NCBI GenBank assembly: GCA_016191285.1
Contig: JACPPA010000012.1
Span: forward strand, 1 to 64,000
From: Gammaproteobacteria bacterium
GTDB lineage: Bacteria > Pseudomonadota > Gammaproteobacteria > Ga0077536
Reading direction: 5' to 3'
Length of the DNA: 64,000 nt
Below, one piece after another: positions 21,060 to 29,302 of this stretch. The notes beneath the pieces are model-generated. The model was not told the origin of the DNA, made no database searches, and saw only the letters and a list, made by a program, of their open reading frames with translations. Made by a program: the position numbers and the translations under genes. Each line of letters starts with the position of its first letter. Position 1 is the first letter of the stretch.

Positions 21060-21288
21060 ATTGTGCTCCCGTTATATTCCACGGCATGTCCATCCCATGA
21101 CTCTGGCCGTTGCCGCAGTGGGCGCGAAATGATCGAGAGCATCTGAAATGCCGCAGGAAAGACTGCGGTGTCACTATGATTAAATTGTTCAACTGGGTAA
21201 AAGCGGTTGTCGATCATCACGCGACCGATTGACGAAGTGAGACTGTCCTCCCATAGAGTGATCATCATACAACTCTCAACACGTAGTA

Positions 21289-21508
21289 ATTCGCCGCTGA
21301 AGCGGCTCCCACAAGAGAGAGCTCTGAAAGTGATGCTGCAGATCGACACAGCCGCTATTGTGGGAGCGGATTCATCCGCGAATCTTCTACCCCATACGTC
21401 GATGCAATCCACCAAAGATTCGCCGCTAAAGCGGCTCCCACATGAGATCCCACAAAAGATGCCTTAACGAGGCCTTCTACTGTGGGAGCGGATTTATCCG
21501 CGAATCTT
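21289..21508. repeat. REP-like cluster (four units)
   Basis: attcgccgctgaagcggctcccac / gtgggagcggattcatccgcgaatctt / agattcgccgctaaagcggctcccac / gtgggagcggatttatccgcgaatctt. Confidence 0.88.
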
Positions 21509-21540
21509 CTAAGTACCGGCGCGTGCAAAAAGTTCAACGT

Positions 21541-21565
21541 CATTGCGAGCGTAGCGTGGCAATCC
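21541..21565. repeat. Second palindromic repeat type (cattgcgagcgtagcgtggcaatcc)
   Basis: Diverged copy at 26029-26056, both inside a longer duplicated block starting ttctaagtaccggcgcgtgcaaaaa. Confidence 0.65.
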
Positions 21566-21772
21566 AAGTCTTGATCGATCTCGCTAAATTGAGAGCGATT
21601 TCGTCTGTAAGGCGCAAGGTGCGGCACTCGTGTCGATCTTCCACCAATTTGATACACAACGAGCCGGTCGCAGAGTCATAGCTGATTTTCATGCCCCGTT
21701 TAACTCAACGTGAACTCGCACCTTCTCCACAATCGCTGCCGCTCAAAGCTGACCGACACGATCATACGCTGG

Positions 21773-22093
21773 CTACTCCCCAATTTTTGCAAAGCTGCAG
21801 GGCTGAAGGTTCGCCACCGTTTTCTCAAGTCTGGGTATCAATGATAACAAGTGCTGTAGCTCGTTAGAGTGTGCGGCAAGAACAATTACTGCTATCGGTA
21901 GCTTCGCGAGGTTTTGTTGATACTCGAGATTCTTGTCCGCAGTGAGAAACGCGTCAAACTTCTGTGAGGCAAGTTGCAGCAGCTTGCCGTTCTTTACTCC
22001 GCCCCAACCCATCTCGACAACAGTTGTGACCGAGTGCGCCAGCAGTAACCGTCGGAGACGACTCGGCAAGGGTTCGTCAAGCAGAAGCCGCAT
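21773..22093 (-). CDS. DUF5615-type PIN-like toxin
   Basis: MRLLLDEPLPSRLRRLLLAHSVTTVVEMGWGGVKNGKLLQLASQKFDAFLTADKNLEYQQNL. Confidence 0.85.
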   Translation of the reverse strand: MRLLLDEPLPSRLRRLLLAHSVTTVVEMGWGGVKNGKLLQLASQKFDAFLTADKNLEYQQNLAKLPIAVIVLAAHSNELQHLLSLIPRLEKTVANLQPCSFAKIGE

Positions 22094-22295
22094 CGGCAAA
22101 TAAACTCGTTCGTGCAACCTCTAGTACTGCGACCGCTGTGTCGCGCTTTACGGACGGAAAGTCCTCTAGAAAATCAGCTAACGAAGAACTTCCTTCAAGG
22201 TAATCAAACAAATTCTGTACGGGGACACGGGTTCCGGTGAAGCACAGGGCTCCACTCATGATTTCCGGATCACGGGTTACTAATGTCGTATTCAT
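22077..22295 (-). CDS. DUF433-type antitoxin
   Basis: RDPEIMSGALCFTGTRVPVQNLFDYLEGSSSLADFLEDFPSV; overlaps the toxin start. Confidence 0.87.
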   Translation of the reverse strand: MNTTLVTRDPEIMSGALCFTGTRVPVQNLFDYLEGSSSLADFLEDFPSVKRDTAVAVLEVARTSLFADAASA

Positions 22296-22477
22296 GATGG
22301 CCTCCGTCTCGAACCGTATACCTAAAGGGATGAAATATCGAGGGTGCTAGTTCGCCGTTGTTGTTATTGCGAGGGTGGCGAAGCATTTCAAAAGTCAATG
22401 GACGCATTCAATTAAGAACCTCCGCTACCCGCGTACTTCAAACTTCATCGGTCGTGCTCGGGACATTATGATTTGTC

Positions 22478-22696
22478 TTACGCGGCTTTGGACGCAATGT
22501 TTTCCAGGATCACCGTCGGCAGTTCTCCGTGGCCGAGTATTTCTTTTGCGTCAAGCACTTCTATTCCTACGAGCATTTGATTATGGCCAATGTTAAGGGC
22601 AATCTCGTCCGAGAGGCGCAAGGTGCGGCACTCGTGTTGACCTTCTACCAATTTGATATACAGCGAGTCGGTCTCAGAGTCATAGCTGATTTTCAT
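22478..22696 (-). CDS. DUF2283 family protein
   Basis: MKISYDSETDSLYIKLVEG...RLSDEIALNIGHNQMLVGIEVLDAKEIL. Confidence 0.82.
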   Translation of the reverse strand: MKISYDSETDSLYIKLVEGQHECRTLRLSDEIALNIGHNQMLVGIEVLDAKEILGHGELPTVILENIASKAA

Positions 22697-22744
22697 ACGT
22701 ACAACCTCGTTAAAAATAAAACGTGTAGACCGTTATCACGACGA

Positions 22745-23200
22745 ACGCCTCTAGTCGCCCTCAACGCTTTCGCGGCTTCCGCGATAATGCGCACCGGGTC
22801 ACGTCCCGCGAGCGCGTTCGTGCCTTCTTCAATCGTAATCGGGCGCTCCGTGTTCTCGCGTAATGTGAGGCAAGGCACGCCGAGCGCGGTGGTTTCCTCT
22901 TGCAGCCCGCCGCTATCCGTCAGCACCAGCGCCGCGTCTTTCCAGAGATTCAAAAACTCCATGTAAGGCAGCGGCGCGGTTGATCTCTTCTGGCATGCTC
23001 ATGTCCCCGCTGCGCAAGCCCGCTTCCACATGCGCCACTTTAATATTGAGTTTCTTGGCGACGATGGAGCAGGCGAGTGTGGAGTTCACGTCCCCAACGT
23101 TTTCATGTTTTTTTAGCTCTCGGACGAGGGGAGTAATCTTCATGAAGTTTGGCCGGGCGCCGGCCACCTAGATAAGTTTTTTACGGGGGTGCGTCTCATG
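22745..23200 (-). pseudogene. wecB relic with two internal deletions and frameshifts
   Basis: Near-identical DNA to parts of 26784-27890 but missing two blocks; frame broken (ORFs 22693-22962 and 22913-23167). Confidence 0.88.
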
Positions 23201-23334
23201 CCGTCATGCTACTGCATTGAGGTGACAGATTCCGACTGCTTTCGGGCCGACTGTGGCTGGGGATTTTGTGAGGTGAGAGGAGCGTCACGGGAGTTGCTCG
23301 ATCGGTTCTCCTGATTGACGGGTCTGATTGATGA

Positions 23335-23432
23335 AGATTCGCCGCTAAAGCGGCTCCCACAAGAGATCCCACACAAGAGATCGCTTAACGAGACCTTCTA
23401 CTGTGGGAGCGGATTCATCCGCGAATCTTCCA
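23335..23432. repeat. REP-like pair
   Basis: gattcgccgctaaagcggctcccac ... gtgggagcggattcatccgcgaatctt. Confidence 0.85.
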
Positions 23433-23479
23433 CCCCATACGTCGACGCAATCCAAGTCTTGATCGATCTCGCTAAATTG

Positions 23480-23580
23480 AGAGCAATCTCGTCCGAGAGG
23501 CGCAAGGTGCGGCACTCGTGTCGATCTTCCACCAATTTGAATCACAGCGAGTCCATCTCGGAGTCATGGCTCATTTTCAT
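23480..23580 (-). pseudogene. DUF2283 5' fragment
   Basis: agagcaatctcgtccgagaggcgcaaggtgcggcactcgtgtcgatcttccaccaatttgaatcacagcgagtc...tcat matches 5' part of 22478-22696. Confidence 0.75.
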
Positions 23581-23599
23581 GCCTACTACCTCCGGTTGC

Positions 23600-23712
23600 T
23601 ACGATAAATCGCGTAACTGATCCCGGGTCAACTTTACGTCACGCAGAATACTTGCCATTAAGCCGGTGCCGATGGTTTCGTCAGAGTTAACCGGAACTTC
23701 AAGGACTACCAA
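23600..23712 (-). pseudogene. HicA-like 3' remnant
   Basis: Minus-strand reading VPVNSDETIGTGLMASILRDVKLTRDQLRDLS*. Confidence 0.7.
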
Positions 23713-23906
23713 TGACTCGACTGAGTCACGTTTTGGTCGCGGTAAGCACACGACAACTCAGCGCGACGAAACTGAATGCGCGGCGATTACTCCATCGTCG
23801 AAACGCGGGTAACCCGAGTCTCGATCAGTCTCAGCCCCAAAATATGCGCTCGGCGCCGGCTCGTGAGAATCTTGTGCTAGTCCCATTTCGGGACTAGCAT
23901 TTCCCG

Positions 23907-24209
23907 ATGCGGGTAATCGCGCTGAGTACGCTCAAACGCTTTATTGAGAGTAAATCTGGCTACCGCGATGCGCGCGATCCTGCTTTGGCGTGGTATCAAC
24001 AGGCGCTTAAGGCGAACTGGGCGTCGCCGGCTGAAGTGAAGCGTGAAATCGGCACCGCCGGCATTCTGAAAGACGGGCGAGCGGTGTTCAACATTGCCGG
24101 AAACAAATATCGAATCGTGGTCTGGATTAACTATCCCTATCGCGTCGTCTACGTTCGGTTCATTGGCACGCACAAGCAGTACGATCTGATCGACGCACAG
24201 ATCATTTAA
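23907..24209 (+). CDS. higB: HigB-type mRNA interferase toxin
   Basis: MRVIALSTLKRFIESKSGYRDARDPALAWYQQALKANWASPAEVKREI...VFNIAGNKYRIVVWINYPYRVVYVRFIGTHKQYD. Confidence 0.9.
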   Translation: MRVIALSTLKRFIESKSGYRDARDPALAWYQQALKANWASPAEVKREIGTAGILKDGRAVFNIAGNKYRIVVWINYPYRVVYVRFIGTHKQYDLIDAQII

Positions 24210-24227
24210 ACGAAGCGGGATCTTACG

Positions 24228-24587
24228 ATGGATATCAAACCAATCAGGACTAAGCGCGATTATGCGGCGGCATTAAAAATGATCGAGCAGCTAATGACTG
24301 CCAAGCGCAACACCCCCGAAGGCGATCGATTAGATGTCCTGGTAACCTTGATCGAAGCCTATGAAGCCAAGCACTTCCCACTCGACCTTCCGGATCCGGT
24401 CGCGGCAATTAAACTAGTGATGGAGCAACGGAATCTCACGGTCAAAGATCTCGTTCCCTACATCGGCCAGCCTAACCGGGTCTACGAGGTGCTTAATCGC
24501 AAACGCCCGCTGACGATGGCAATGGCTTGGAAACTGCACAAGGGTTTAGGGATCCCAGCAGGCTCCTTGATTAAGCAGGCTGCTTAG
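24228..24587 (+). CDS. higA: HigA-type antitoxin (HTH)
   Basis: MDIKPIRTKRDYAAALKMIEQLM...VKDLVPYIGQPNRVYEVLNRKRPLTMAMAWKLHKGLGIPAGSLI. Confidence 0.9.
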   Translation: MDIKPIRTKRDYAAALKMIEQLMTAKRNTPEGDRLDVLVTLIEAYEAKHFPLDLPDPVAAIKLVMEQRNLTVKDLVPYIGQPNRVYEVLNRKRPLTMAMAWKLHKGLGIPAGSLIKQAA

Positions 24588-24591
24588 CGTC

Positions 24592-24735
24592 CATTGTCGA
24601 TACACCCGATGGCCAAGCACCAGGATTGTTTCGACTTGCGCAGATTGCGAATGAACTTGAGCGCATCCTCGGCCGTTCCGTCGATGTGATTTCACGGCGC
24701 GGCCTCGACCATACGAAGTTACTTAGTCGTCGCGT
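24592..24735 (+). pseudogene. MNT-type nucleotidyltransferase remnant
   Basis: Reads SIVDTPDGQAPGLFRLAQIANELERILGRSVDVISRRGLD; lacks the GSxxxxxxxxDxD N-terminal half. Confidence 0.6.
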
Positions 24736-24843
24736 TGTGGCCGACCTTGTCTGTCTTCTGAGCGTCGGCCGTCGCCGGTGGAGATGGTCCTTCATGTTGG
24801 CACCGGATGTAAATGCGGGACGATCTGCGTGAACTGAAGGCGC

Positions 24844-25278
24844 TTAACTATCCGAAATCAACCGCAGCCCAAGTGCCCGCGCAGCGTTGTTGAGGGTTAC
24901 GTCGAAGGCGGCGAATACGAGTTCCTGCTGACCGACAACGACAGCGAACGCTTCGGCGGCGGCGAGATGCACGCTGTCGTATCCTCGGAGATTGAAAGCC
25001 AGCGCTAAGTCGCCCGCGCGATGGATCATCACCGCATCGAGGGTCACCACATCGAGTTCTGCCCAATCTCGATCGAAAGCGTGCCGATACTTATTCACTT
25101 CGCCAACGGCCAACCGTCCCACCCGCACCGCTTTCGCAAACGCCGCGCAGGTTTCCGCATAAGCGATTAGATGCGTTGCACTCGCGTGAGCGTTCGTGAC
25201 TGCTTTACGAATTTCTTGGGCGCCAGGTTCAGCGACATAGAGTTTGATCAAGGCGGAAGTGTCGAGATACAGGATCAC
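24844..25278 (-). CDS. PIN-domain toxin (VapC-type)
   Basis: MILYLDTSALIKLYVAEPGA...HLIAYAETCAAFAKA...LRGYDSVHLAAAEAF. Confidence 0.9.
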   Translation of the reverse strand: MILYLDTSALIKLYVAEPGAQEIRKAVTNAHASATHLIAYAETCAAFAKAVRVGRLAVGEVNKYRHAFDRDWAELDVVTLDAVMIHRAGDLALAFNLRGYDSVHLAAAEAFAVVVGQQELVFAAFDVTLNNAARALGLRLISDS

Positions 25279-25559
25279 TCACGCCCCTCGCGCACGAGGT
25301 CCGAGAGCAAGGGATCGCCCGCTCGCCACTTCAGTGGTTTGTGCGCTCCCTTTACCTTGCCACCTGAAGACGGACGGAGCCACGGCATGCGCCGAAGTCG
25401 CTGCAAGGTTTGGGTTTGTGGGTCGAGCGCAGGATCATCAATCACACTGAGCCGCGCCACGGGCTTGCCGCGTTCCGTGATAATCACCTCATTGCCAGTC
25501 TGAACGTATTTGAGGATCTTCGACAAACCATTCTTCATTTCGCGAATGGAAACTTTCAA
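25275..25559 (-). CDS. Phd/YefM-type antitoxin, probable TTG start
   Basis: LKVSIREMKNGLSKILKYVQTGNEVIITERGKPVARLSVI; overlaps the PIN gene; GGAG upstream of TTG. Confidence 0.82.
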   Translation of the reverse strand: MKVSIREMKNGLSKILKYVQTGNEVIITERGKPVARLSVIDDPALDPQTQTLQRLRRMPWLRPSSGGKVKGAHKPLKWRAGDPLLSDLVREGRE

Positions 25560-25877
25560 GTTGCTGCTCCAATGTGGCCACCTTAAGTCGATTGTAGCCA
25601 CCGGCGGATCAGACGTCCATGTGAAAATAAGGAAGGGTGCGCGACCCGACGGGTCAAGCGTCGCCAAGCTCGAATCTTCGGCGCCGAAGATTCTTTTCCA
25701 CGGCGCCTTGCAGGCCACGAGCCAGTTCCTCATGCTCATGAAGTGCTTTGTTGGCGACTGTCCTAGTACTTGTAGTTTTTTGATCCCTTCCACGGAATCA
25801 TGGCGTCATGAGTTGCTGAATTCCGCGCCTTGCTTTCTGCAACCCTGACCCCGAAGTCGCCGAAGTCGCTGACCCCG

Positions 25878-25995
25878 AAGTCGCTAAAGCGGCTCCCATA
25901 AGAGAGAGGCCCAATTCGCAGCCAAACAAAGCGGCTCCATAAGTAAGATGCGTTAAACAGGGTCTTTATTGTGGGAGCGGATTTATCCGCGGCTC
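25878..25995. repeat. Degenerate REP-like cluster
   Basis: gaagtcgctaaagcggctcccat ... gtgggagcggatttatccgcggctctt. Confidence 0.7.
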
Positions 25996-26030
25996 TTCTA
26001 AGTACCGGCGCGTGCAAAAATTTCAACTCA

Positions 26031-26297
26031 TTATTCCGAGCGCAGCGAAGCAATCCTAGTCTTGATCGCGTGGTCCCGGCTGGTTGGGGCGGCAACTTCA
26101 ACAAGTTCGATAGACGATGAAGGTGGCGGCGCCACTATGCCGTCTTCGCGGAGGCCCGCAATGTGAAAGGCAATTGCCTCTTCGATCAACTGCAACACTT
26201 CCTCGCGAGTGTCGGCAGCGGCTACACAACCAGGGAGATCTGGCACCTACGCGCCATAATTGGTCGGACCTTTTTCAATTACAACTGCGTATTTCAT
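26031..26297 (-). pseudogene. HicB-type antitoxin interrupted by an in-frame amber codon
   Basis: MKYAVVIEKGPTNYGA*VPDLPGCVAAADTREEVLQLIEEAIAFHIAGLREDG; TAG = plus CTA at 26247-26249. Confidence 0.85.
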
Positions 26298-26357
26298 CAA
26301 GGTCTCCCATTTTGAGCCCAGCCATCCGCGTTCAGCATTTTCGCTCTCCGGTTTCTA

Positions 26358-26534
26358 CAATAAATCGCGCAACTGATCCCAGGTCAACTTTACGTCACGC
26401 AGAATACTTGCCATTAAGCCGGTGCCGATGGTTTCGCCAGAGTGAACCGGAACGACTGTGGAGCGACCGTCGACATGACGCAAGAAGTGATGACTACCTC
26501 TCGGACGAACTACTGAAAATCCAGCACTGCGTGG
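26358..26534 (-). pseudogene. HicA toxin lacking its N-terminus
   Basis: PRSAGFSVVRPRGSHHFLRHVDGRSTVVPVHSGETIGTGLMASILRDVKLTWDQLRDLL* with no in-frame start before the upstream TGA. Confidence 0.75.
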
Positions 26535-26768
26535 TCACGCATCAACCGTTACACGCTGTACGCCAACGAAGTCTAGGTTCTCCGGCAGTGTGCCTTGCAC
26601 TTCAAGGCACAGTTCAATGGCTTCACGAATGCGCGACATAAGCTTGTCTAGCGAGCGCGCCTGCGTATGGCAGCCGGGTATAGCCGGGACCGTGGCGACA
26701 AAGAAGCCGTCTGAGTCCTTTTCCACAACAACATCAAATTGGCGAGCCATTTGAGCCTCCAGAATCAA
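26535..26768 (-). CDS. hicB: HicB-type antitoxin
   Basis: FDVVVEKDSDGFFVATVPAIPGCHTQARSLDKLMSRIREAIELCLEVQG. Confidence 0.85.
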   Translation of the reverse strand: MILEAQMARQFDVVVEKDSDGFFVATVPAIPGCHTQARSLDKLMSRIREAIELCLEVQGTLPENLDFVGVQRVTVDA

Positions 26769-26783
26769 TCGCTACCTAGCACT

Positions 26784-27890
26784 TTATCCTATCAACACTT
26801 GAATTATTCGCGCCGACGCTTTGCCATCCCACAACCGCGGACCTTTGCGGGTGCCGCGTTTAGTCGCCCTCAATGCTTTCGCGGCTTCCGCGATAATGCG
26901 CGCCGGGTCACGCCCCACCAGCACATTCGTTCCTTCTTCAATCGTAATCGGGCGCTCCGTGTTCTCGCGTAACGTGAGGCAAGGCACGCCGAGCGCGGTG
27001 GTTTCCTCTTGCAGCCCGCCGCTATCCGTCAGCACCAGCGCTGCGTCTTTCCAGAGATTCAAAAATTCCATGTAGGGCAGCGGCGCGGTGCAAACGATGG
27101 TGTCTGGAAACACGATGCCGAACTTCTCGATCGTGTGCGCCGTGCGTGGATGAATGGCAAAGATCAACGGCAAATCGCGCGCAATGTCGATGAGCGCGCC
27201 GGCAATGCCGCGCAGCGCCGTTTCGTCATCCACGTTGGAGGGGCGATGCAGGGTTACCACGCCATAGCGGCCGAGCTGCTGCTTCAGCGCATTGGTTGCG
27301 AAGACGCTGGCATCCATCTGCTTCAACTGTTCAACTTGGAAGAACAGGTTGTCGATCATCACATGACCCACGAAGTGGATCTTCTCAGGTCTATGCCCTT
27401 CCCTTTTCAGGTTTTTTTCGCCGCTCGGCTCTGTGACAAAAAAGTAATCGGAGATCGCGTCCGTTACCATGCGGTTGATCTCTTCCGGCATGCTCATGTC
27501 CCCGCTGCGCAAGCCCGCTTCCACATGCGCCACTTGAATATTGAGTTTCTTGGCGACGATGGAGCAGGCGAGTGTGGAGTTCACGTCCCCCACCACCAGC
27601 ACGAGATCGGGGTGGTGTTCTAGGCAGTATTTTTCAAACCCAATCATCACCCGCGCGGTTTGTTCGGCATGCGAGCCGCCGCCAGCGCCCATGTGGAAGT
27701 TTGGTTCGGGGATCCCCAACTCCTGAAAAAATACCTCGCTCATGCCGTGGTCGTAATGCTGCCCGGTGTGCACCAGCGCCCAGTCGAAAACGTCCTGATG
27801 TTTTTTAAGCTCCCGGATGATGGGAGCAATCTTCATGAAGTTTGGCCGGGCGCCGGCCACCAGGGTAAGTTTTTTACGGGCGCGTCTCAT
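26784..27890 (-). CDS. wecB: UDP-N-acetylglucosamine 2-epimerase (non-hydrolysing)
   Basis: [77 protein letters not shown]. Confidence 0.95.
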   Translation of the reverse strand: MRRARKKLTLVAGARPNFMKIAPIIRELKKHQDVFDWALVHTGQHYDHGMSEVFFQELGIPEPNFHMGAGGGSHAEQTARVMIGFEKYCLEHHPDLVLVVGDVNSTLACSIVAKKLNIQVAHVEAGLRSGDMSMPEEINRMVTDAISDYFFVTEPSGEKNLKREGHRPEKIHFVGHVMIDNLFFQVEQLKQMDASVFATNALKQQLGRYGVVTLHRPSNVDDETALRGIAGALIDIARDLPLIFAIHPRTAHTIEKFGIVFPDTIVCTAPLPYMEFLNLWKDAALVLTDSGGLQEETTALGVPCLTLRENTERPITIEEGTNVLVGRDPARIIAEAAKALRATKRGTRKGPRLWDGKASARIIQVLIG

Positions 27891-28024
27891 GCCGTCATGC
27901 TACTGCATTGAGGTGACAGATTCCGACTGCTTTCGGGCCGACTGTGGCTGGGGATTTTGTGAAGTGAGAGGAGCGTCGCGGGAGTTGCACGATCGGTTAC
28001 TCGTGATCGACGGGTCCGATTGAT

Positions 28025-28300
28025 GAAGATTCGCCGCTAAAGCGGCTCCCACAAGAGAGATGTAATTCGCCGCTACAGTAGCTCCCACAAGAGAGAGGTC
28101 CAATTCGCAGACAAACAAAGCGGCTCTCATAAGTAAGATGCGTTAAACAGGGTTTTTATTGTGGGAGCGGATTTATCCGCGAATCTTCCACCTCATACGT
28201 CGATGCAATCCAGCAAAGATTCGCCGCTGAAGCGGCTCCCACAAGAGAGATGCCGTAACGAGGCGTTCTACTGTGGGAGCGGATTTATCCGCGAATCTTA
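28025..28300. repeat. REP-like cluster (at least five units, some degenerate)
   Basis: Alternating Z(-) attcgccgctaaagcggctcccac and Y(+) gtgggagcggatttatccgcgaatctt. Confidence 0.85.
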
Positions 28301-28311
28301 CACAATGGCGC

Positions 28312-28692
28312 CTACGCTGCCGCGTGGACCTCGTAGGGTCGGATTAGGACTTCCGCCGGGAGGTTCAAACCCTCCGCCAAGCGGCGAATCATTTCAAGGG
28401 TCAACGGACGCACTCGATTAAGCACCTCCGCTACCCGCGCACGCGAGCCGAGGTAGGTTTCCATATCCTTCCGAGTGAGTTCGCGTGCCTCCATGATATG
28501 GCGCAGAAAATCGATGGGATCGGGATCGGGGATCGGATAATGTCTTGCTTCGTACGCTTGAATGAGTAGTGTCAATACCTCGAGACGATCGGCCTCCTTC
28601 GAACCCTTGGGAGCGTCCCAAAGTGCCTCGACGGCTTCTAGGGCGGCGGCATAATCGCGCTTCGTTTTGATGGGTCGCACCTCGATCCTCAT
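28312..28692 (-). CDS. higA: HigA-type antitoxin (second module)
   Basis: MRIEVRPIKTKRDYAAALEAVEALWDAPKG...MEARELTRKDMETYLGSRARVAEVLNRVRPLTLEMIRRLAEGLNLPAEVLI. Confidence 0.9.
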   Translation of the reverse strand: MRIEVRPIKTKRDYAAALEAVEALWDAPKGSKEADRLEVLTLLIQAYEARHYPIPDPDPIDFLRHIMEARELTRKDMETYLGSRARVAEVLNRVRPLTLEMIRRLAEGLNLPAEVLIRPYEVHAAA

Positions 28693-28696
28693 TCGA

Positions 28697-28990
28697 TTAA
28701 ACCTCTGCAGCATTGATGCGATCGTATTCACCATGCGTACCGATAAATCGTACAAACATCAGACCCCGGCCGTAGTGTACCGCGCCAATTAATCGGTAAT
28801 CGTTGCCTTTGATGTTGAATACCACTCTGTTTTTACCAATGAAACTCGCGCTCCTATACGCGCCTTTGATGTCTGAAGGCGTTCGCCAATCGACCCGGCT
28901 TACCTGTGCATACCAAGCCCGTAACGGGATCTCCGCTTGAGGGTGCTTACTCCAGAAGTCTCGCAAGGTCTTAAGTGCGATCACCCGCAT
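28697..28990 (-). CDS. higB: HigB-type toxin (second module)
   Basis: MRVIALKTLRDFWSKHPQAEIPLRAWYAQVSRVDWRTPSDIKGAYRSASFIGKNRVVFNIKGNDYRLIGAVHY. Confidence 0.9.
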   Translation of the reverse strand: MRVIALKTLRDFWSKHPQAEIPLRAWYAQVSRVDWRTPSDIKGAYRSASFIGKNRVVFNIKGNDYRLIGAVHYGRGLMFVRFIGTHGEYDRINAAEV

Positions 28991-29051
28991 TGTTTTAGTT
29001 TATCGTGCTCCCGCTGTGGGAGCAAAGCCTTTTGGCTGGTCACGCCCGATG

Positions 29052-29295
29052 AAGATTCGAAGCTCAAAGCGGCTCCCACAAGAGATCCCACAAGACAGAT
29101 GCCTTAACGAGGCCTTCTACGGTGGGAGCGGCTTTAGTCGCGAATCTTCGACCCCATACGTCGATGCAATCCAGCGAAGATTCGCCGCTAAAGCGGCTCC
29201 CACAAGAGAGGATCCCTTAACGAGGCCTTCTACTGTGGGAGCGGCTTTAGCCGCGAATCTTCACACTGGATACGCCGATAAAGCGGTTCCCATAG
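29052..29295. repeat. REP-like cluster with a third stem type (GGCTTTAGCC)
   Basis: gtgggagcggctttagtcgcgaatctt and gtgggagcggctttagccgcgaatctt on plus, Z-type on minus. Confidence 0.85.
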
Positions 29296-29302
29296 GAGCG
29301 TT

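Noticed and set aside
25763-26104. ORF of 113 aa spanning a REP cluster
   Set aside because: Its sequence is mostly translated REP DNA (RRAADKSAPT, WSRF...GSRF); the same RFADKSAPT/GAALAANL artefact explains several track ORFs near repeats.
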